Shown: piece after piece, positions 55,412-64,000 of the stretch
Layout: every line of letters starts with the position of its first letter
Position numbering within the stretch: position 1 is the first letter of the stretch
NCBI GenBank assembly: GCA_951804985.1
Contig: OX638132.1
Span: forward strand, 44,244,791-44,308,790
Direction: 5' to 3'
Length of the DNA stretch: 64,000 bases
Origin: Dryomyza anilis
Lineage: Eukaryota > Arthropoda > Insecta > Diptera > Dryomyzidae
Notes under the pieces: model-generated
Databases searched by the model: none
What the model was told of the DNA's origin: nothing
What the model saw: only the letters and a program-made list of their open reading frames with translations
Position numbers and translations under genes: made by a program

Positions 55412-55772
55412 TGTGCTCGTCTGAATGCTCGATGACTAATCCTTGTTGTCGTAACGCGTCTAGATCGCGAATTGTTAAAGGATGCTGCCTCACGGCAGGA
55501 GGTTGCTGCCTTCGGGCAGCCCGTAGCTCATCCTGCTCCTTGCGCAGTTGCTCGCGCCTGTCCTCCTGTAGGCCCTGGGCCGCAGTAGGGTTAAAAATAT
55601 TTGCTGAAGAATATATAACCCAAAATATATATAAATAAATATATATATATAAATGTATAAATAAAAATAAATACAATTTTTACTTACGGAACATGATTAA
55701 AATTGAAGTTGAATATCCAAAGAATAAACTGCAACTAAATAATTGTCGTCCATAGAAGACAGGTATGAACAT
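55412..55772 (-). CDS. Antisense gene of element A, exons 1 and 2 (copy 3)
   Basis: Exon 1 55688-55772: ATG at 55772-55770, 28 codons with a hydrophobic stretch ('LFSCSLFFGYSTSILIMF'), donor CC|GTAAGT. Exon 2 55412-55603: acceptor 'atattcttcag', in phase with exon 1. It encodes 'NPTAAQGLQEDRREQLRKEQ', then 'RRQQPPAVRQHPLTIRDL' and 'VIEHSDEHS', a charged, helical, Arg/Gln/Glu-rich segment. It either ends at TAG 55407-55409 or is spliced on. Three changes from copies 1/2 are silent and one is a replacement in exon 2. Not recognised; could be a retroelement accessory gene or a captured gene. Confidence 0.5.
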
Positions 55773-55864
55773 TTTTAAAATAAAAAAAAAATAAAAAAAT
55801 CGCGAATTTGACTCCGCATTTCGACCGAAGATAGCCGGCGCCGTTTTTGTAAAATACTGAATTT

Positions 55865-56209
55865 GGATACTTTATAAGTACTGAGGACAGTTCGTTAACT
55901 CACGACACATTGTTTAAATGAGGTTCTACGGTGAGTGTACGACTATAGCAAATTTAAGTTTGGACAAAATAGATATTATATATAAAGTTGAGATTAAACG
56001 ATTAAATTTTGGATAAAGAAACGTTAGGTTTTTGAATTTTAGAGTAAAAAAAAAAGAAGATAAAAAAATTTTGAACCAGGTGGAAATTAAAATGTAAGTG
56101 TATGGAATAATTTTATGTAGTATGCTAAGGTGGGAAAGATAGATTAACTTAGGACATAAGTGTAAATAATTATATATATAATAGATATGTATAATTATTT
56201 TTGTTTTAG
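55865..56209 (+). promoter_or_regulatory. Element A env leader: TATA-like box, uORF and intron (copy 3)
   Basis: Same layout as 39281-39625: TTTATAAG, ATG at 55918, donor ACG|GTGAGT, intron 55931-56209 ending 'ttgttttag'. The interval between this leader and the antisense start codon (55773-55870) is under 100 bp and would hold a divergent promoter. Confidence 0.5.
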
Positions 56210-56216
56210 GGACATT

Positions 56217-58157
56217 ATGAATAAGATCCTTATGCTGGTCCTGGTGTTGGCAGCAGCTGAAGTAGTCAACATCACGCAGACGCCGATGAACGAGACAAGA
56301 ATATTTTTTGAGAAAACTACTAAGGCATTATTTTATAGTGACGAATGGACAGTTATATCTAAGTACCACTGCAATTTTCTGGATCTAACGAAAAATATAT
56401 GGAAGCAGCCATTGAAATGTGCCGGAAAATGAGTTCAAGCGTACCAGGAATGAATTTCGGAAGATCGTGTGAAGCGGCAATGCAAGGAACATCGTCGATA
56501 ATGAGGACATTACAGAAAAATGAGGGTGTTATTAAAAGAACAATTCAAAATAATCGCCAAAAGAGATCGCTAAATTTCGTAGGTGAGGGCTTTAACTGGG
56601 CTTTCGGCGTAATGGACAACAGTGATCGAGAAAAGATATGCAAACATCTGGAGGACATTGAGAACCGAGAGAGCGAAACCTATGACGTCATGAGGAAACA
56701 GGTGACGGTGATGACATCTAATTTTGGAAAACTGTCAGCACCATTGCTGGATTCTCTAAGGGAGGTGGAAGAACTACAGATGACATTGAACAACACCACA
56801 CAACAACAGCAGAAAATAAATAGAGATATGGATAACAAGCTCAACAAAGTACAGTTTATGTTTCATTTCTTGGAAATACAGTCAACCAGAAATGCTAATT
56901 TAATGGAGATTCAGGGACAACAATCAATAGAAATGGCAATAATTGACGATCTCTACAAGGGGGATCTGCATCCTACGATAATAGATCGAAAGGAACTAGA
57001 CGCGATGTTGGCCCGTCTCAAATTAAGGGGCAAAGCGAATTGGTTTATTCAACAGACTTTTGATATGCATCATTTGTCAAAGGTACGAGTTTTTCCGGAC
57101 GGGGATAGTCTGATGTTCATAATTAAGACACCACTGCCGGATGATGTGTTATTTGCGTTGTACAGGATTTATCCGATCCCCATTAACATCAATGAGGAAT
57201 GGGACTCGCTGGTTAAGACAAAGTATGACTACATAGCGGAAGATCGGAGTAGATTCATAGGATTAACGCACGAGGATCATTTAAGATGTGTTACGGTGAA
57301 CCAAGAGATGGACAAGGAGATAACGCTATATAGACGTCCGGGAACGATTATGACGAGCAGCAATGTACTTTGTGAGGTCACGTTAATGCAAGACAGGACA
57401 GATAGAGTGAATACCTGTGAACATGTAGCTATTAGGAAGAGTTCAGGGTTGGTAGTGAAACTATGGGCTTCAAACTCCTGGTTGTTCAGGTTTGATACGC
57501 CAGCGGTTTTCGAAGCGATTTGCGGAACAAACACGGCTACACTGACGCTAGCAGGGATGGGGTCGATGTCAGTGATGAGGCCTGCGACTTGCACAACGGA
57601 GAATTAATATTGCCTTATGAATCTGCACCAAGAATGTTCAGGAATGTAACCTATAAAAAAGAGGAGCACACCTTGTATATCGAAAATATAAAGGGGGATT
57701 GGGGAGCGTTACGCACAGAAAATGCGTCAGTCACACTTTTGCTAATACAGACGTCGCACTAAGAGATGGCCAGCGCAGTTTTGAAGATCTGAAAGCGGAA
57801 ATGAGTCAGAAGCAGGAGCGGCTAGAATGGCTAAAGCATCAGCACGAGATGAAGACTATGGGAGCATCGTACGGCGTGGTAGTGTTGGTATTAATCTTCG
57901 TGGTATTAGCGTATTTTTGGTACTTTCGAGTAGAATCATCGAGAAAGCTAAAATTAACAAAGTCACTGAAGGATAGGGAGACAGTAGCAACAGTAAATGC
58001 CATCAGTAGCGTAAAAATTGAGGAGAACGAGTTAGCGGAGCGTATTGCATTTCGGCCAACCACAACTCAACGAGTTGTTAAACAGAAACATGAGGACGAA
58101 GAGCAGAGTCGAAAGCCAACCATAACGACATTGGGACCAGCTTATGGAATGATTTAG
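56217..58157 (+). pseudogene. env: Element A envelope (F-type), copy 3, frameshifted
   Basis: Same protein family and layout as 43618-45561: signal peptide, furin site RQKR, 'FVGEGFNWAFGVMD', transmembrane segment near 57870-57925. Its own lesions are loss of one A near 56393, loss of one A near 57573, and the shared -1 shift before the transmembrane part. It keeps the five bases near 57162 missing from copy 2. Long open piece 56399-57607. The two copies therefore decayed independently after duplication. Confidence 0.85.
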
Positions 58158-58730
58158 GGGTATGAGTATGAGGGATTCGAGAAGAAAATTCAATTTACAT
58201 TATAAATTAGAATTAATAATATGAGGGATTGAAAAACAAAAAAAAAAACAGAAAAAAAAACAAAAAAAAAAAACAAAAAAAAATATAAGTATATATAAAA
58301 ATAAAAAGGTGTGGAAAAACAAAAAAAAATTAAGTATTTTAGTTAAAATATCGTCGAATATGCCTAAGTTCAAGTAAACACTTCATTGCACAAAATAAAG
58401 CATAATTGCTCGCACATATAAATAAGAATAACAACAGAATAACACAAAACAAAGCAATTACAAAGCGGTAACCTAAGAAGCTACTGTTTTGCCAACTGCA
58501 ATGTTCTGTGCATTATAAACAATGTTCGGTGGTGGGGTCATTTTAAAATAGAATATGATAATTTGTAATATTTTTACCATATATTTTTTTTAAAGATATT
58601 ATTCAGACATATTGATAAGACTTGTTAAGTAAACTGATAAGAGTATAATTTTTAGGCAATATCAATTATGTAAAAGAAAAACTATTATTCATTTTAATAA
58701 TATTTTTTTCTTTTAATAAGGGTGGAGGTA

Positions 58731-59226
58731 TGTTGTAAGTCAACATAGTGTGTTTTGGTAAGTCACTATACGTTGATATTATAAACGTATCGTGACCTAC
58801 TTACGCGATGACTACTTCATGCAGTTATCGTTACGTTGCAGTAAAGTGCAACGTAGGACATATGTGTCATAGTCAAGCAAGCCAATGAACTAGCAACAGT
58901 ATGAGCGAAGCTGGGCCAAACCGGCAGCAGCATGATTGGCTAAGGACTTTTTCCCTTACGGAAGCAAATAGTGAGTGGAATTTGCGCACGGCACTCTGCC
59001 GGAACATGTAGATTTGAAACATGCCTTCTTACAATAGTTAAGTTAAATTTTAAGGGAGTTGAGAAATAGAGTTAAGAGGTGTAAGAAGCCAAAAATATTG
59101 AGCTAAAAAGTGTTGAAATAAAGTCTAAGTTTAAATTAAAAGAATTCAAATATAAAATTATTTATTGGTAAATAATTAAAGTACTAAAGTAGGAGTAAGT
59201 ATAATTCAACGTTGGAGATACTAACA
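58731..59226 (+). repeat. Element A 3' LTR (second copy)
   Basis: 496 bp, offset exactly 12,596 from 46135-46630 and almost identical by eye. Same flanking 'ccaggcttgaacc'. The two LTRs are therefore duplicates of one insertion and not two independent insertions. Confidence 0.9.
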
Positions 59227-59293
59227 CCAGGCTTGAACCGGGAATCTTTCGGCTCGCAGTCCAACGCACTAACCACTGAGCTTCCACGGCTAC
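59227..59293 (-). mobile_element. SINE-a head fragment flanking the second LTR
   Basis: Intact head with B box 'ggttcaagcc' and A box region 'agctcagtggttag' (minus strand), lacking the deletion seen at 46631-46673. It ends at the unit flank 'aattaatttct'. Confidence 0.82.
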
Positions 59294-59944
59294 AATTAAT
59301 TTCTGAGGTATCAAAAATATTGTTGTTGTTTTCGTCCCAAAATTTAATGAACACGTGTTCGTATAGTTGTTGTTTTTCGATCTTACTTTGTAGCTATTAT
59401 GTTTTGTTTTGCGTCTGTCAGCAACATCTGTTTGTCCGTGAGTCTGTCTGTCGATATGTTGAAAGTAACTAAAAGCTATTATTTCGAAGCTAACATAAAA
59501 AAATATATTTTAGTTAATTTTATTTTAGACTTTTATTACATATATGTATTTTTGTATATTAAATGAATTGTTTATTTTATATGTATTTGTATTATTATTT
59601 AATTTAATCTATGTATATTATTTTGAAACCATTTACTTACCTTATACACTTTCTCCTCTTCTGCAGCCTCTACTGTTGATTATGTGTAAACTCTCCGCAC
59701 GTTACCAATAAGCGTTGTATAGTGTATTTAGATAACAATGGAACGAAATCAACTTGGTATTTATGCGAAATTGAAGTTCAATTTTTCTTTACGAACTTAA
59801 ACCATACCAACATTCGTTGGAAAATTCGTTTTTTTCTATTTTTGTATTTTTAACATTCATACATACACAGAAGCTTGCTTGTCTGACAGTGCTTTGTTGT
59901 TCTATTCGTGAAAACCAGGGCTAAGAACCGAAATTCTATTGTTT

Positions 59945-60150
59945 GCGGTTCCAGTTCCGGTTCTATAAAAAAATAAAAAAATGGTTCCGGTACCGGTTCC
60001 GGTTCTAAAATTATTTTTTATTTCGGTTCCAGTTCCGGTTCCGGTTCTATAAAAATAAAATAACGATTCCAGTTCCGGTTCCATACAAAATTTCAAAAAC
60101 GGTTCCAGTTCCAGTTCCGGTTCTATACAAATAAAACGGTTCCGGTTCCA
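59945..60150. repeat. GGTTCC minisatellite (U5)
   Basis: Homologue of 5010-5205 with extra 'ggttcc' and 'ccagttccagttcc' blocks near 59990 and 60100, so repeat number differs in each unit that keeps it. Confidence 0.85.
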
Positions 60151-60238
60151 CCCGAGCCCTGGTGAAAACACACACATGCAAAAATTGTATATCATGCCGT
60201 TTTTTGATACCTAAGAAAAAAAAATCTGCAATCAAGAC

Positions 60239-60780
60239 AAATTGAAGCGTTGGTTGCAATAAGGGCGTTGTGTGAAAAAGTAAGTTTTGAGATATTTGCG
60301 TTTAAAGTTTTTGAATGTCCGTATCTCAAGTAATGAACCAATATTATTGATTCATATTTTCCATTAAAATTTGCACTTTTAGATTTATTATGCACTTTTT
60401 AAATTTATTTTAAAGCTCCTATTAATATATAAAATAATTAATTAAAATAAAAGATTTATACGCCCTTATTGCATAAAACGAGTAATATAATTTGGTTTTA
60501 AAGCTTTTATCATTACATAAATGAAAAAAATACAGATTATTGTGCATAGTCTAGATATACTTATTGATATGAATGGATATAGATTTAAATTACTTTCAAA
60601 ATGGCTCAAAACTAAATTTACTCTGTTGAAAACTGACTCTGAAAAAAAGTATTTTTTTTTTTGTATGAAATTAACGCTCTTGTTGCATAAAACGACAAAA
60701 AAACATTTTGCAATCGATGTGGGATTTCACAGGATGGTAGAAGGCACTGCTGGGATCATTCAGTGCGAATATTGCAAAAT
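60239..60780. mobile_element. Foldback element with right end deleted (U5)
   Basis: Left terminal repeat 'attgaagcgttgg' is present. The right side stops at 'gcgaatattgcaaaat', where the other units continue with 'agggcgttatgatacc...cgcttcaatt'; about 120 bp are lost. Confidence 0.6.
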
Positions 60781-63700
60781 TGCGAATATTGAATATCTAG
60801 AAAAATTTGGATTAGTTACTTTCAACAGACAGACAGGCAGACTAACAAACAGATGGCGACCTCGCAAAACAAAGCATACGAGCGAATATTACAGACAGAG
60901 CAATATCGATGAAAACATCAACAACAATACATGAACACGTGTTCTTTTTGCGAAGAATACAGCAACAATTTTTCGTGTTCTTTTTGGTTTTTTATAATCA
61001 TAAAATTAACTTATGAAAATCCAGTTGAATAAAGTTTGTTTACTTTTTGGACAACTAAGTAATTTCCTTTCTTGATATCCAGATGACAAATTCTTGAATT
61101 TCTTTATTGATATTAGTCAAATTCTACTATTTTTCTTTCTAATCGAATTACTCTCGAGTTTTAGAATTTTATTTCCCTCCGTGTAACTTATTGTACTAAT
61201 TGTTAATCTTATAAATATACAAATATACATTAACACGTAAAAATGACCAGTTCATTAAATTAAAATAAGATCGAGTTTTAAGGAGTAGTGGTATTTTGTT
61301 CAACTATGTATTTATTTTACTAGATTTTTACTAGTTTGTTGCAGTGATAACAATAAAAAGCAATTTATGTTAATATTTTCATTTATTTATGTATCTTATG
61401 TTATTTCTTATTATAACTAGGTAATACTTAATAAAAACACATTTATTACAATCAATAACAATGTCTTAAATGGTAAACCTTATATAATTTAAAAAGTAGT
61501 ATTCGACAAATGATGAATTGGGGTGATGAATATCGTACACATACACACAGAAAAATCCTCTTTTGGCATGAGGTTGGAAGAACTAAAATGTTTGTTGGCC
61601 CAACTAACTTCATTCGAATAAATCAAATTGTCAACATTTTTTGGCGGAACTGCTATATTAGCCTATACACTTGAAATATTAGTCTATACACTCCCCCAAT
61701 GGTTCTAAATCTCTACTTAATTGTTTTAAAGGAGTTCGAAATTTGTTGAAGTACAAACTGCAAATCTTTTAGTTTTGGCACACAGTAAATCTCTACTCGG
61801 TGTGTATTTAAAAGATATTTTAACAACAGTAATGCAAAAGTGGGTTGACAAAAGTCGGTTGTTAAAAGTGAGCGGACTGTGAAAAAATACCGTAACATTT
61901 GTTATTGCAGAAATCCAAAAATAGACGTAAACGGACCTAAAGACATTATTTATAAACAAAGATACAATAATTTTTGCCAACTATTACAATACTAGAATGC
62001 TTCAAAGTTGGCAACACTGAGTATGCCACTTATTTCGCTGACATTTCGACACATTGTTACGTGCCTTTACGTTAATTCAATACTTTAAAGTACCGTAAAG
62101 ATGTTCCGAATACGGGCCGTAAATACATTCACGCATCCACCTATTATTGCAGAATTTCCGGAATATTTGCGGATTGTTTTCATCGGAGTATAAGCTTGTA
62201 AATATGTAACGTATACGGCACGTTTACGTGCCTTTTCGTTTATAGGGAAGAAGATGTATGTCTTTTCATTGTCATGAAAACGTTCAAAGACAGCCAAGGT
62301 TACGGACAATGTCATGATAATAAATGATAAATGCTGTTTAACCTTTTTATGGTCTATGGCCTTTTTATAAAACTAATGATAATATCGGATAACAATTACA
62401 TACAAATGTGAGCAAATATGTAATTCAATTCAACATTACTGATAGTTTTAAACACAATAGTTTTATATATGTTATTTGAACTAATATCTCAATGATATAT
62501 TTCTAAATGAAATATTACAAACTGAGCAAATAATTTATATCAGCATCCGCATGCGTATTAAACCACCCATTGCTAATTCTTGTTTCCAGTTAACAAATAT
62601 TATTAACTAAAATAAATATGAAAACATATACTGGGGATGTTAATCTGAAAAAACTCGATTTGTCGATGTTTTCTGATGTGTCGAAAAAAACTTCGATTTT
62701 TTCGATGCTTCATTCGATGAATTATTAGGTAAATAATTTCTATTTTGATTAAGATAAAAATGATATTTTAATATAAAATGTTAAAGGTGAACTTCTTCGT
62801 TCGTAAATCTTACAATAAAGTTCACCTTAAAACTTTTTTTTATATTAAAAAATATTATTTAATTTTTTTTTGTTTTTGTGTCAGTTAGATTTTCGTGTGA
62901 CACAATTCGAACGGCCGAATAGCATTAAAATTAAAATCATACATTTTTCAAAGTGCCTTAATACAGAATCATGACGAACAGTAGGCAAGAACACGATAAT
63001 ATTGCATTGTCATCTAGTTTTAGGCTTTGTTTAAAATTTAAAGTCTCTAGCTCATCGGGAAGTTAGTTTAAAAGAGAGTTAAAAAGACAAGAGACCGAGC
63101 TAATAAAAAAGTTTTAAAATATGTTTAATAACAAAGATTAAAATAAATACATTTTTGTCTCTAAGTGCCAAATTTCAGGATATGCCATTTTGAGAAATGC
63201 ACAAAAAACCGTATAAGGCCAACGCACAGTAGGGTATCTTCATATGCTTAACGGCCAATAATACTAAAAATGGTCCTAGACAAATGAAATTTAATACACA
63301 TGTTATCCTGTTTGAAAATGGGCGTATTCTGTCAAGGGACACGCCCACCATCCATACAAGCCACATGCTCATGTACCTATAACTCGTAAAATATTAGAAA
63401 TAAAGTTATAAAATTCAAAACATATGAGTCTAACAAGCACGTTAATATATTTTTCCAAAATGGGCGTGATCCACCTTTTGCAAATTTTTATTTCAAATGC
63501 ATATTTCAATTTTTTTAAATACTTCTAAATCATTTAATTGTTTTATTTAATCAATAGTTCAATAATAAATAGTCAACAAAATATTGGTTCTATTTTAAAC
63601 ACATTTTATCATTGCTACAAACTTTTCTTGCCGCTCTAACATATACGAATCCAGCCTAGACAAATGAAATTTAATACACATGTTATCCTGTTTGGAAATG

Positions 63701-64000
63701 GGCGTATTCTGTCAAGGGACACGCCCACCATCCATACAAGCCACATGCTCATGTACCTATAACTCGTAAAATATTAGAAATAAAGTTATAAAATTCAAAA
63801 CATATGAGTCTAGCAAGCACGTTAATATATTTTTCCAAAATGGGCGTGATCCACCTTTTGCAAATTTTTATTTCAAATGCATATTTCAATTTTTTTAAAT
63901 ACTTCTAAATCATTTAATTGTTTTATTTAATCAATAGTTCAATAATAAATAGTCAACAAAATATTGGTTCTATTTTAAACACATTTTATCATTGCTACAA

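Larger units (their letters stand above)
59294..64000. repeat. Tandem unit U5 (runs off the window)
   Basis: Continuation as in U4. It retains a GGTTCC minisatellite (59945-60150) and a foldback element whose right end is deleted (60239-60780), and carries the 380-bp tandem duplication (63277-64000, second copy incomplete at the window edge). Stretch 60781-63276 is non-coding AT-rich DNA with no gene that I can support. Confidence 0.85.

Overview
The window is a transposon-dense, AT-rich block of an insect nuclear genome, most likely a higher fly (Diptera, Brachycera). I infer this from the mix of element families: BEL/Pao (roo-like), copia with its half-tRNA primer site, errantiviruses with AGTTAAC...GTTAACT LTRs, an RNase H-bearing LINE, and a fly-type MITE carrying the 'cttgatcagcgtgac / gtccgtctgtctg' block. 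I see no host protein gene, tRNA gene, rRNA or CRISPR array. The coding capacity I can support is retroelement gag/pol/env, a LINE, and one unrecognised antisense gene carried by a retroelement.

Layout. 1-3062: decayed BEL/Pao element (RNase H, integrase, F-type envelope). 3063-21054: tandem repeats of an 8-9 kb unit (U1 3063-10984, U2 10985-20374, start of U3 20375-21054). Each unit runs from a BEL-like 3' end, through two tRNA-derived SINEs, a GGTTCC minisatellite and a foldback element, to a copia LTR and gag stub. U2 also carries a SINE with a perfect target-site duplication, a SINE>hAT>Harbinger nest and a fly-type MITE; empty sites or shorter versions are visible in U1. 21055-46630: a Ty3/gypsy-like element 'A' (gag, protease, RT, integrase, env, LTR). 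Its pol is split by a second gypsy-like element 'B' (25841-34922), whose 5' LTR is in turn split by a young errantivirus 'C' (26182-32093). 35737-43727 is a 4-kb tandem duplication in A. 46674-53440: unit U4. 53441-59226: a second, chimeric copy of the 3' half of A. 59294-64000: unit U5. The block [A 3' half + U] recurs with a 12,596-bp offset, a higher-order repeat.

Most notable: (i) between pol and env, element A carries an antisense open frame in at least two well-defined exons with consensus splice sites, GC-rich in an AT-rich background and divergent from the env leader. A LINE insertion disrupts it in two copies and not in the third. (ii) Errantivirus C has near-identical LTRs, open gag and env, but only the 5' start of pol, and its leader holds twelve copies of a short stem-loop motif. 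(iii) Several insertions are proven by occupied/empty pairs inside the same window, which lets the order of events be read.

The envelope reading frames of A and of the BEL element are broken. C's envelope frame is open, but the element lacks most of pol and cannot be self-sufficient.
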